A DNA stretch of 36,501 nt from CAYRQP01 sp964426545. Its GTDB lineage: Bacteria > Fermentibacterota > Fermentibacteria > Fermentibacterales > JCC-6. Shown in pieces: positions 24,943 through 32,519 of this stretch. Position 1 is the first letter of the stretch. Each line of letters opens with the position of its first letter. Under the pieces are notes generated by a model. That model was not told the DNA's origin. It searched no databases and was given only the letters and a program-made list of their open reading frames with translations. Position numbers and translations under genes: made by a program. The stretch covers positions 1 through 36,501 of the forward strand of contig CAYRQP010000019.1 of NCBI GenBank assembly GCA_964426545.1. The letters are read 5' to 3'.

Positions 24943-25805
24943 AATACAGCATCTTCGACGCACATGTGGATACTCTGCTTGCAATAAAGAATACTGAAGA
25001 ATTCACTAAAGGGAACTCTAGAACTCATCTGGATCTACCTAGAGCAGTAAATGCAGGAGTGACACATCTTGTAACAGCTGTATGTGCGGACACAACTCGA
25101 AGAAAGTCACGGGAGAAGTGGTTGCGCGGCATTGCAAACTATAGGGAACTGAGGAATATAAGTGACATCAAACTGTTGCTGATGGTTGAAGGATGCAGTG
25201 AACTGTACCGATCAGAAGACCGCGATGAAATCATAGAGATGATGTCCTTTGCATCTCTCACCTGGAATGGGGAAAATGAACTTGCCGGCGGTATCGGAAG
25301 TAAATCCGGATTATCCGAATCAGGCAGGGAGTTCGCACTGAAACTCGCAGATAGTGATGTGATTCCAGATGTTTCCCACCTATCCGACAAGTCACGCAAA
25401 GACATTTTCGAACTTGACATTCCGCTTGTAGCGACTCACTGCAATTGCAGGGCATTAATGGATGTTCCACGAAATCTCCCGGATGACGACATAAGGGAGA
25501 TAGCAGACAGGGACGGAGTTATCGGTGTTTTGTTTTACGACAAATTCCTGGGTGAGAACTCGGACATAGACACAATCATCGATCATATGGAGCATATAGT
25601 CGAAATTGCAGGTATCGAATATGTCGGCTTTGGAAGTGATTTCGACGGAATTTCGAAACTCCCATTGGGAATTACTGACTGTTCATCCTGGCCGGATATA
25701 TTCGAGAGAATGGCTGGAAGAGGCTGGCATGAAAATGAAATACAGGCAGCATCATCAGGTAACTGGATGCGGGTCATCGGACAGAAAGAGAAGGTTCAGA
25801 GATGA
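24939..25805 (+). CDS. M19-family (renal dipeptidase-like) metallodipeptidase
   Basis: A 288-residue zinc-dependent peptidase of the amidohydrolase fold that cleaves dipeptides, in some relatives including D-amino-acid-containing ones. The N-terminal FDAHVDTLL gives metal ligands His9 and Asp11; MVEGCSEL near 78-85 carries the bridging Glu. VIPDVSHLSDKSRKDI near 141-156 gives the next His, and LVATHCNCRALMDVPRNLPD near 163-182 matches the family 'aTHSNaral.phpRNlpD'. GFGSDFDG near 230 is the final conserved segment. No signal peptide is present, so it is probably cytoplasmic, recycling peptides. It is somewhat shorter than many relatives. It overlaps both neighbours by 4 bases. Confidence 0.92.
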   Translation: MKYSIFDAHVDTLLAIKNTEEFTKGNSRTHLDLPRAVNAGVTHLVTAVCADTTRRKSREKWLRGIANYRELRNISDIKLLLMVEGCSELYRSEDRDEIIEMMSFASLTWNGENELAGGIGSKSGLSESGREFALKLADSDVIPDVSHLSDKSRKDIFELDIPLVATHCNCRALMDVPRNLPDDDIREIADRDGVIGVLFYDKFLGENSDIDTIIDHMEHIVEIAGIEYVGFGSDFDGISKLPLGITDCSSWPDIFERMAGRGWHENEIQAASSGNWMRVIGQKEKVQR

Positions 25806-26584
25806 AAATCACAATGACTATCCTGCTGATTCTGACGTTTATATCGGTAGCACAGACACCCTTTGAATTTGCTCTCGTGCAGGAACTCGTTCAAGGAAGT
25901 CCACGCGTTAGTACAATAAGAATCGCAATAGACTATGGTGCTCCCGAACCCGGAAGAACAGAGCTCGAAATAGCCATGAGGGGAGCTGTAACGTTTTGCG
26001 GTGAAATCTGCATCTATCCTGAAGGTGAGAGTTATGGAAATCTTCTTCTCACAGGCGATTCTGACTATACAGGAGAGATATCGGGTGCTTTGACAGACCG
26101 GCTCTTCGATGCGCTGCTTAACTGCCTTGGGGATTTTCCGGGGATGAACATAACTGACCTTTCGCTTGACATGGTCTCACCCGATGGAATGAGCTGGATT
26201 GCTTTGGAGTGTCGTATCAGCCGGATTGACAGCCTGCAGAATAGACAGTTGAACCGGACAGATTTCTGGAAAGGAGTCACTCTGCGGGAAATAGAGATTT
26301 CTACCGCGGGATTCACACCAATGTACAGGTCTCCGGCGCAGATAATACAACCCGTTTCCATAGATACTCTCTCTGCTATCGGCACTCCCATTATATACGA
26401 TACTCAACCCTGGAAATCACTTGTTCTTCCCGGATGGGGACAGATATCATCAGGGAATGGTCTTGGATGGATAAATATCATAGTCGAAGCAGGGGGGGCT
26501 GCTCTAATCATCGCAGGCGAGACTGAGGTTGGATGGACTGTTCTTGGTGTAAACCATATCATCAGTTTTTTCGACCTCTTCTGA
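25802..26584 (+). CDS. Exported protein with a DUF5683-like C-terminus
   Basis: A 260-residue protein of unknown function. The N-terminus MKITMTILLILTFISVAQT is a signal peptide. The central part is beta-rich with two cysteines in TFCGEICIYPEG. The C-terminal part, SLVLPGWGQISSGNGLGWIN near 207-226 followed by two hydrophobic stretches, matches the 'xPGxGQiYngxxxkg' motif of DUF5683-type membrane domains common in FCB bacteria. ATGA overlap with the dipeptidase gene places it in the same operon. No catalytic motif is apparent; the family name describes resemblance, not role. Confidence 0.7.
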   Translation: MKITMTILLILTFISVAQTPFEFALVQELVQGSPRVSTIRIAIDYGAPEPGRTELEIAMRGAVTFCGEICIYPEGESYGNLLLTGDSDYTGEISGALTDRLFDALLNCLGDFPGMNITDLSLDMVSPDGMSWIALECRISRIDSLQNRQLNRTDFWKGVTLREIEISTAGFTPMYRSPAQIIQPVSIDTLSAIGTPIIYDTQPWKSLVLPGWGQISSGNGLGWINIIVEAGGAALIIAGETEVGWTVLGVNHIISFFDLF

Positions 26585-26596
26585 AACGGGAGTAAA

Positions 26597-26905
26597 TTGA
26601 AAATATTCCGGGCTATCCTTCGAGTTATCATTGCACTGGGGATACTGCTGTGGTGTATCGGTCTGGTAATGGGTACGGGTTCGAAACAGATCTGGATGAT
26701 AGCCCGGTACGGGATATACTCATCCGGCAGTGCTCTTCTCATAGCATTTCTTACGCTGCCTTTTGGAAATCTCGGACCGCCAACACGGACAGAAGTAAGG
26801 AAGTGCAGAGACTGCACTCGCCCTGCTATATACGGTTCCTTCTTCTGTGCCTATCACGACAAAGTCAGAAGAGAAGAAAGAGAGAGAGACCGGGTACAAA
26901 AGTGA
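26597..26905 (+). CDS. Small membrane protein with a C-terminal zinc-ribbon-like motif
   Basis: A 102-residue protein starting at TTG 26597 behind GGGAG. Two hydrophobic helices (about 5-27 and 33-54) are followed by a soluble tail. The tail has four potential zinc ligands in KCRDCTRPAIYGSFFCAYHD (CxxC then CxxH), and ends in a charged run EERERDRVQK. I do not recognise a family. The stop overlaps the ApbE GTG start by 4 bases (GTGA), good support for translation. An Fe/Zn-binding or protein-interaction tail facing the cytoplasm is plausible. Confidence 0.65.
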   Translation: MKIFRAILRVIIALGILLWCIGLVMGTGSKQIWMIARYGIYSSGSALLIAFLTLPFGNLGPPTRTEVRKCRDCTRPAIYGSFFCAYHDKVRREERERDRVQK

Positions 26906-27918
26906 ACTCCCGCATTCGAAAATCAGGAAATTCTCCTTCAAAGTACATTCTTCCGGTAATCCTCATTCTCTCATTGTCCGCAGCATTATTTGTGAGATTT
27001 AACCGTGATGAAAATGCCCCACCGGAATATGTCGAGACAGGAAGGAAGGTAACCTGCCTAGGTACATTCGGTACATTCATAGTCATTGCTGATTCTGCAG
27101 ATTCAGAGCGTATCCTGAATTCCGTCGATTCACTTGTCAGGCACCTTGAAGTCGAAACAGGCAGGTTCGCACATGGAGAACTGAGTCAGATCAATGAGAT
27201 GGGCATTGCTGTACTTTCGGAGTGTTCTGAAGATATCTCCTTTCTTCTCGAACAGTCCTTATACATCTCGAGTATCACAGATTCTCTCTTTGACCCGGCC
27301 ATCGGAGCTTTATCTGAATTGTGGGGATTTCCCCTCGACCCGCACCTTCCGGACTCATCCGAAATAGACTTAATTCTCCATATTTCAGGAGTCGCCAATC
27401 TTGAGATAGTCGGTGATACGATAAAACTGAAGTCGGCCGCGAAACTCGACCTCGGAGCAATAGCAAAAGGCTATGCTGTCGACCGGGCATATTCTCTGGC
27501 AATGGAACTGGGAGCACAAGGAACCCTGATTGAAATCGGCGGTGAGATCAGATGCGGAAGCACTGACAGAGTACAGCGGGAGTGGATCATAGCATTGAGA
27601 GATCCGGAGAGTTCAGGCATATTACGCACATATAGCATGAATGAGGGTGCCGTTGCTACTTCAGGGACTTATGAGAGTTCTTTCGAGATTAACGGCAGAA
27701 GATACTCCCACATAATGAATCCGTTTACAGGTTATCCCGAAGAGGAAGTTCTTTCAGTGACCGTGTTTGCAGATGACGCATACATTGCCGATGCTCTGGC
27801 GACTGCCATAGCCGTAGGCGACGCACCTTTGGCGGAGACTGTTCCTGATTCACTTTACTCAAGAATTATTATCATCGATGAAAAAGGCGGGGTAAACGAA
27901 ATCGAAGGCGGACAATGA
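26902..27918 (+). CDS. apbE: FAD:protein FMN transferase (ApbE)
   Basis: A 338-residue enzyme that covalently attaches FMN, taken from FAD, to Ser/Thr of target proteins outside the cytoplasm. The reading frame is open further upstream, but GTG 26902 gives a sensible N-terminus: basic residues followed by a hydrophobic signal/anchor (YILPVILILSLSAALFV). Family motifs: CLGTFGTFIVIAD near 52-64, LDLGAIAKGYAVDRAYSLA near 184-202, TLIEIGGEIRCG near 210-221, and GAVATSGTYESSFEINGRRY then SHIMNPFTGYP near 270-280, the Mg/FAD site. Overlaps its neighbours by 4 bases each. No FMN-bind domain substrate is encoded in the window; the NusG-II protein two genes on is a frequent genomic companion of ApbE. 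Confidence 0.93.
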   Translation: MNSRIRKSGNSPSKYILPVILILSLSAALFVRFNRDENAPPEYVETGRKVTCLGTFGTFIVIADSADSERILNSVDSLVRHLEVETGRFAHGELSQINEMGIAVLSECSEDISFLLEQSLYISSITDSLFDPAIGALSELWGFPLDPHLPDSSEIDLILHISGVANLEIVGDTIKLKSAAKLDLGAIAKGYAVDRAYSLAMELGAQGTLIEIGGEIRCGSTDRVQREWIIALRDPESSGILRTYSMNEGAVATSGTYESSFEINGRRYSHIMNPFTGYPEEEVLSVTVFADDAYIADALATAIAVGDAPLAETVPDSLYSRIIIIDEKGGVNEIEGGQ

Positions 27919-28916
27919 GGAAAGCGGAATATTTCAGAAGAAGCAATGGAAACTGGGAGTGTCTGCTCTGTCCGGTGAAATGTAGCCTCTCGGAGAAAAA
28001 CCCACTCGGCAGATGCAGAGTCAGATGCCTCGAAAACGGTATTCCTTCATTACCCGGTTACGGTAAGTGCGTTTCCCTGTCCATAGATCCGATTGAGAAA
28101 AAACCCCTGTATCACTTTCATCCGTGCACATCAGTATTCTCCACAGGACCCGCAGGGTGTAATCTTAAATGTGATTTCTGCCAGAACTGGAGCATCTCAC
28201 AGGAACATGATGTACCGGCAAGATTTATAGAACCTGCAGAACTTGCCTCCATGGCAGTATCACAGCGAAGCTCCGGAATTGCGTTCACATATACCGAGCC
28301 GACAATCTGGTATGAGTTCATTGCTGACACAGCCCCACTTGTCCGTGAGAGGGGCGGATATGTTGTAATGGTCTCCAACGGAATGATAAATCCCGACCCG
28401 CTCGACAACTATCTCGAATATGTATCGGCATGGAATATCGACCTGAAATCCTGGAATCCGGACTTTTACAAAAGACACTGTGCAGGGAACAGGGATGCAG
28501 TTCTTCGGACAATCCGTCGTATCGCAGACTCAGAGTCCCACCTTGAACTTACATTTCTGCTCATACCGGGAGAGAATGACAAACCGCAGGAATGGGAGGA
28601 GATGGGAGAATGGATTGCTGAACATTGCGGCAGAACAACAGTACTACACATTTCACGCTATTTTCCAAGATATAAACTAATGGCACAACCTACTCCATAC
28701 GAAACAATGAAACAGGCTGAAGAGGTGTTCAGCAGGAATCTTCCTTTTGTCTACCTCGGCAATGTTGCAGGTGAACAATGTGAAACCCGATGCCCTGTTT
28801 GCCGTACTGTCCTGATTGAAAGAAATTTCGGGATGATGCACGCTTACACAAAACCGGACGGGAAATGTTCGAAGTGCGGATGCATCACAGGAATAGTGAC
28901 CGATGACAGAGAATAG
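27915..28916 (+). CDS. amrS: AmmeMemoRadiSam system radical SAM enzyme
   Basis: A 333-residue radical S-adenosylmethionine protein, related to pyruvate formate-lyase activase. The N-terminal cysteine-rich segment WECLLCPVKCSL and GRCRVR precede SIDPIEKKPLYHFHPCT. The 4Fe-4S/SAM motif is CNLKCDFCQNW with Cys82, Cys86 and Cys89. Downstream are FTYTEPTIWYEF, the GGYVVMVSNG strand and HISRYFPRYKL. The C-terminus has a zinc-ribbon-like CPVCRTVLIER and CSKCGC. This domain order is that of the enzyme co-occurring with AMMECR1 and Memo proteins; neither partner is in this window. The biochemical reaction of the system is not established. The ATG overlaps apbE by 4 bases. Confidence 0.92.
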   Translation: MRKAEYFRRSNGNWECLLCPVKCSLSEKNPLGRCRVRCLENGIPSLPGYGKCVSLSIDPIEKKPLYHFHPCTSVFSTGPAGCNLKCDFCQNWSISQEHDVPARFIEPAELASMAVSQRSSGIAFTYTEPTIWYEFIADTAPLVRERGGYVVMVSNGMINPDPLDNYLEYVSAWNIDLKSWNPDFYKRHCAGNRDAVLRTIRRIADSESHLELTFLLIPGENDKPQEWEEMGEWIAEHCGRTTVLHISRYFPRYKLMAQPTPYETMKQAEEVFSRNLPFVYLGNVAGEQCETRCPVCRTVLIERNFGMMHAYTKPDGKCSKCGCITGIVTDDRE

Positions 28917-29304
28917 AAGTCTGGTGCAGAACTATAAGTACTTCCATCCAGCAGACATCATTCTGGTGCTATTCATCACCGTGATAATAGTGATTGCGAT
29001 AAAGGTGTCGGATGAATCCGGGAATGATGCCTTCGCTGCTGAAGTCATGATACCGGACTCTTCATTTACATTGCCTCTGGATACTGATACTCTACTTTCT
29101 GTGCAGGGAAGAATGGGCACCCTGATACTCAGAGTCGAAGGCAATGCAGTCAGGGTAGTAGAAGCACACTGTCCGGGACAGGACTGCGTGAATTCAGGTT
29201 GGATAAGCGAAACCGGCGAATCAATTATATGTCTGCCGTCAGAAATATCAGTGCATATCGGAACAGTAGGAGACGATTATTCCCCGGATGCCTTTACATA
29301 CTGA
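28903..29304 (+). CDS. NusG domain II-containing membrane-anchored protein
   Basis: A 133-residue protein with an N-terminal transmembrane helix (ADIILVLFITVIIVIAIKV, about 17-35) and a periplasmic beta domain. The motif EAHCPGQDCVNSGWISETGE followed by IICLPSEISVHI (about 88-119) is the signature 'CPxxxCvxxGxIxxxGxxIvCLPn' of the NusG_II family, with three conserved cysteines that could form a disulfide. This family is found beside apbE and Rnf/flavin redox genes in many anaerobes, so a link to extracytosolic flavin biology is inferred. It overlaps the radical SAM gene by 14 bases and its stop lies 2 bases from the stop of the convergent aminotransferase. Confidence 0.85.
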   Translation: MTENRSLVQNYKYFHPADIILVLFITVIIVIAIKVSDESGNDAFAAEVMIPDSSFTLPLDTDTLLSVQGRMGTLILRVEGNAVRVVEAHCPGQDCVNSGWISETGESIICLPSEISVHIGTVGDDYSPDAFTY

Positions 29305-29306
29305 TT

Positions 29307-30500
29307 TCAGCGGTTCGAATATTCCGTAATCGCACTCTTCAGAATCGAAAGCGATCGGCGCATCTTCTCCTCATTGAGTACATAAGCAATGCGGATTTCA
29401 TCAAGACCAAGTCCCGGAGTCGCATAAAACCCCCCTGCAGGGGCAATCATCACAGTTTCATCATCGATACTGAAGTCAGTCAGCATCCATGCTGCAAAAT
29501 CATCTGTATCTGCAATCGGAAGTTTGATGGCTGCATAGAATGCACCTTCCGGTTTCCGGAAGAAGATACCTTCTACATCCTGAAGCGCTTCAATCACAAT
29601 GTCCCGTCGTGCCTGATACGTGGAAACAAGTGATTCGTAATACTCAGAAGACAATGAAGAGTACATATCAGCAGCACCGTATTGAGCGAGAGTAGGTGGA
29701 CAGAGTCTTGCCTGACCGAATTTCACGAATGCTTTCATAAGGTCAGTATTCCGGGTGACAAGGTTGCCCAGGCGCGCTCCGCAGGAACTGAAGCGTTTCG
29801 AGATTGAGTCCATGACAACGACCCTGTCAGATATGTCAGGGAAGTCCAGCAGTGAAATGTGTTTCCTGCCGTCAAAGGTAAAGTCACGATAAACCTCATC
29901 GGAAAGCAGGAAGACATTCTTTTCTTCTGCAACGGAAGCAAGAAGTTCGAGTTCCTCCTTCGTCAGAATCGTGCCTGTCGGATTATTCGGGTTGCATATC
30001 AGGATCGCTTTTGTCCGTTCAGTAACCTTTGAAATGATATCTTCTCTCGATGGTAGATGATAGCCGTTTTCAGCATGAGATGTAACGGGAACGAGATTAA
30101 TACCGGCAAGGGTTGCGAACCCATTATAGTTTGTATAGAATGGTTCGAAACAGATAACTTCATCACCCGGATTCGCAACTGCCATCAGGGCAAACAGGAC
30201 AGCTTCGGAGCCACCGGTGGTTATCATGATTTCATCCGGCGTTAATTCAATTCCGTCTCGGGAGTAGTATTCGCATATTGCTTCCCTAAGTGCGGGTATG
30301 CCGATGCTGGGTCCGTATGCGAGAACAGTACTCATGTTGGAGCGCACCGCATCCCAAAAGTTCACAGGTGTCGGTATGTCAGGCTGTCCGATATTGAGAT
30401 GGTATATGCTCTTGCCGGTCTGTTTCGCCTTGATTGCATGCGGTGCAAGTTTTCGGATGGGTGATGCCTGTATCGAGTCCGCTCTTTCACTGAACAGCAT
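29307..30500 (-). CDS. Class I/II pyridoxal-phosphate aminotransferase
   Basis: A 397-residue fold-type I aminotransferase of the aspartate aminotransferase group. Motifs in order: GQPDIPTP near 39-46, YGPSIGIPALREAI near 67-80, TTGGSEAVLFALMAVANPGD near 99-118, ICNPNNPTGTILTKEEL near 174-190 (substrate-binding Asn), LSDEVYRDFTFDG, and SISKRFSSCGARLGNLV with the Schiff-base lysine near 242. The C-terminal substrate Arg lies in EIRIAYVLNEEK. ATG at 30500-30498 is preceded, on its own strand, by GAGAGGATT. It is divergent from an omega-amidase gene 99 bases away; the pair would match transamination using glutamine or asparagine-type donors followed by removal of the 2-oxo acid amide. Substrate is not determinable here. 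Confidence 0.93.
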   Translation of the reverse strand: MLFSERADSIQASPIRKLAPHAIKAKQTGKSIYHLNIGQPDIPTPVNFWDAVRSNMSTVLAYGPSIGIPALREAICEYYSRDGIELTPDEIMITTGGSEAVLFALMAVANPGDEVICFEPFYTNYNGFATLAGINLVPVTSHAENGYHLPSREDIISKVTERTKAILICNPNNPTGTILTKEELELLASVAEEKNVFLLSDEVYRDFTFDGRKHISLLDFPDISDRVVVMDSISKRFSSCGARLGNLVTRNTDLMKAFVKFGQARLCPPTLAQYGAADMYSSLSSEYYESLVSTYQARRDIVIEALQDVEGIFFRKPEGAFYAAIKLPIADTDDFAAWMLTDFSIDDETVMIAPAGGFYATPGLGLDEIRIAYVLNEEKMRRSLSILKSAITEYSNR

Positions 30501-30530
30501 TTTAATCCTCTCAGATAATGTTTATGTAAA

Positions 30531-30559
30531 TTGCAGAATGGACTTCCAAAGTCTATATT
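30531..30559 (+). promoter_or_regulatory. Candidate promoter of the omega-amidase gene
   Basis: TTGCAG (30531-30536, weak) and TATATT (30554-30559, 5 of 6 to TATAAT) are 17 bases apart in the 99-base divergent gap between the aminotransferase and amidase genes, leaving a leader of about 35 bases. The minus-strand promoter must share this gap but I cannot fix it. Confidence 0.3.
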
Positions 30560-30599
30560 CAATCATAACATTTTGCAACTGAAGAAAGTAGTATGAGTC

Positions 30600-31388
30600 G
30601 TGATAATAAGAACGGTTGAACTGAGCATCAGTGCTGACATCCATACAAATGTGGCTAAGTATCTGAAAGCTGCATCGTTGAACCCCACGCCTGATATTGT
30701 CATATTCCCGGAGTTATTCGCAACGGGGTTTCGTCTCGATACCATACCGGAGATGACAGGAGAATTCGAAGACATCGAAAATTCTGTTCTGTCTGCCTGT
30801 GCAAAAGAGAATCAGATATGGCTCATTGCAGGAACAATTCCCATGCGCTGCGGAGTAGAAATCTTCAATACAATGCCGGTATTCACCCCGGGGGGTGAAA
30901 TGGTTTATAGTACACAGAAGGTCCATCTCTTCCGGAACATGAATGAAGACAACACCTTCACCCCGGGAACTTCCGGCGGGGTGTTTGATTTAGGAGAGAT
31001 AAGGGTCGGCGGACTGATATGCTACGACATAAGGTTCCCCGAACTGGCACAGAGATTGACGATAAAAGGAGCGGAAATACTGTTCATCCCGGCACAATGG
31101 CCGTCAGGACGAATTGGATTGTTCCGTTCCTTCCTGAAAGTCCGAGCGGCAGAATCACAGGTATTCTGTGTGGGCTGTAACCTCGGCGGCAAAGACCTTG
31201 GAATATTGTTCAACGGCGGGGGCGGGGTAGCCCATCCTGCCGGCAGGATGATTAAGGGAACTCTTGTTGATGAGGGGATAACTGATTATAAAATACGAAT
31301 TGATGATATTGGAGATATACGGCAGAAAATAGACTGTCTCTCGGACCGCAGAACAGATGAGTATTGGAGTAGTGATGCCCGAAACTAA
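30600..31388 (+). CDS. Nitrilase-superfamily carbon-nitrogen hydrolase, omega-amidase (Nit2/YafV)-like
   Basis: A 262-residue cytoplasmic hydrolase with the Glu-Lys-Cys catalytic triad of the nitrilase superfamily: Glu38 in FPELFATGF, Lys107 in STQKVHLF, Cys141 in GLICYDIRFPELAQ. Omega-amidases of the Nit2/YafV group deamidate alpha-ketoglutaramate and related 2-oxo acid amides; the 'CYDIRFPE' context and length fit this group. The GTG start at 30600 follows a weak purine-rich site. A divergent aminotransferase next door supports a shared pathway (transaminase plus omega-amidase, as in methionine salvage or glutamine transaminase repair). It overlaps the following membrane-protein gene by 14 bases. 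Confidence 0.88.
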   Translation: MIIRTVELSISADIHTNVAKYLKAASLNPTPDIVIFPELFATGFRLDTIPEMTGEFEDIENSVLSACAKENQIWLIAGTIPMRCGVEIFNTMPVFTPGGEMVYSTQKVHLFRNMNEDNTFTPGTSGGVFDLGEIRVGGLICYDIRFPELAQRLTIKGAEILFIPAQWPSGRIGLFRSFLKVRAAESQVFCVGCNLGGKDLGILFNGGGGVAHPAGRMIKGTLVDEGITDYKIRIDDIGDIRQKIDCLSDRRTDEYWSSDARN

Positions 31389-32493
31389 TAATGTAAAACA
31401 CGAAGACAGAATCAAGACGCTTGCAAACTATGCAATTATCATATTGGGCATTGTTGCGCTTGGTGCTATTTTCCAATTTGCTGCACACATATTCATACCG
31501 ATAACCGTAGCCTATTTCTGTATGCTTCTTCTAAGTCCTGTCGCAGCAAGAACAGCGATACATGTAGACAAGTTCCTATTTAAAACAAAAGCCAAATTTG
31601 GCAGATTCCATAAGAGCGAAGAATCGCAACTGGTAACGGCATTTTCCATCATCTTAGTACTTCTTGCATTTTCAATTGTTCTTTTTGCTTTCTTTCTGCT
31701 CCTGCAGGGACAGATTAATATGATCGTGAATGAAGCCGAAAACATAATGGACAATGTGGTCAATCCGCTGAAGGAATGGCTTCAGGGTGCCGGTGTTTTG
31801 GGTGATGCTGATGCAATAAGCACAAAAGTCGAGGAACTGAAGAACTCGGCAATTCAGTTCATACCGACTGCTGTAAAACCGGTTATATCAGTTTTCTTTA
31901 CCTTTGTGTTTATAATATTTCTTACGATATTTCTGATGCTCGGCAAGAGTAAGATCGATTCGAAACTTCTGGATACCTATCATGAAAAGAGCCAGAACCT
32001 CATTGATGTCTCTGTCTCGATTGAGAAGAACATTCGAAACTACTTACTTACAAAACTCATTACGAGTTGCGTAACCGGTGTGAGTATTGGATTAGTATTA
32101 CTCATTTGGCTCCCGCCCGGTTTTGCATTTCTTTGGGGTCTTATTTACTTTGTAATGAATTTTATACCAATCTACGGCTCGATGATCGCAGGTGTTCTTG
32201 CCGTACTATATACAGTTGCTGTAAAAACAGGAGATCCCGGCGGAATACCGGCGTATTTCTCAATTGTTGGAATAGCAGCTGTTAACATATTGGTTTCAAA
32301 TGCACTCGAGCCGAAACTCATGCAGTCTAAACTGCCCCTGGGAGCTGTCAATGTGCTAGTATCTGTCATTATCTGGGGATTCCTCTGGGGAGCCTGGGGG
32401 ATGTTTCTTGCCGTTCCGATTGCCCTGTGTTTCAAAGTCCTTATTGAACATGTATATGGTAAATGCTGGCTCACAATATTTATGGAAGCATAA
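31375..32493 (+). CDS. AI-2E family transporter-like membrane protein
   Basis: A 372-residue polytopic protein of the AI-2E/PerM family, with about eight membrane helices. The N-terminal pair (YAIIILGIVALGAIFQFAAH and IFIPITVAYFCMLLLSP) includes the usual 'PixiAxxlaxlLxPl' segment. A soluble loop around 110-160 follows (ENIMDNVVNPLKEWL), then the conserved core with FLTIFLMLGKSK, GLIYFVMNFIPIYGSMIAGV near 258-277 and VSNALEPKLMQSKL near 302-315. I chose ATG 31375, with TTGGAG upstream, over ATG 31357. Family members have been assigned to export of signalling molecules or Na+/H+ exchange, so the substrate is open. Confidence 0.9.
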   Translation: MPETNNVKHEDRIKTLANYAIIILGIVALGAIFQFAAHIFIPITVAYFCMLLLSPVAARTAIHVDKFLFKTKAKFGRFHKSEESQLVTAFSIILVLLAFSIVLFAFFLLLQGQINMIVNEAENIMDNVVNPLKEWLQGAGVLGDADAISTKVEELKNSAIQFIPTAVKPVISVFFTFVFIIFLTIFLMLGKSKIDSKLLDTYHEKSQNLIDVSVSIEKNIRNYLLTKLITSCVTGVSIGLVLLIWLPPGFAFLWGLIYFVMNFIPIYGSMIAGVLAVLYTVAVKTGDPGGIPAYFSIVGIAAVNILVSNALEPKLMQSKLPLGAVNVLVSVIIWGFLWGAWGMFLAVPIALCFKVLIEHVYGKCWLTIFMEA

Positions 32494-32519
32494 TTCAAGC
32501 ACACAATGAAAGGTATCGA

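Noticed and set aside
26650..26901. Upstream extension of the ApbE frame
   Set aside because: The frame is open but overlaps the small zinc-ribbon gene, and the extra residues look like an out-of-frame translation. GTG 26902 gives a signal anchor and the usual 4-base overlap.
29432..29446. CCCCTGCAGGGG palindrome near the 3' end of the aminotransferase gene as a terminator for the convergent operon
   Set aside because: Lies about 130 bases inside the opposite gene, stem of 4 bp, no T run on the plus strand.
30882..30978. Strong GC hairpins (TTCACCCC/GGGGTGAA and CACCCC/GGGGTG) in the omega-amidase gene
   Set aside because: They fall in codons for two similar FTPGG/FTPGT segments and a GGVFD turn, so protein sequence explains them; no T run follows.
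32463..32519. Upstream extension of the C25 protease frame
   Set aside because: It would precede the signal peptide and overlap the AI-2E gene; ATG 32520 begins a textbook signal sequence.
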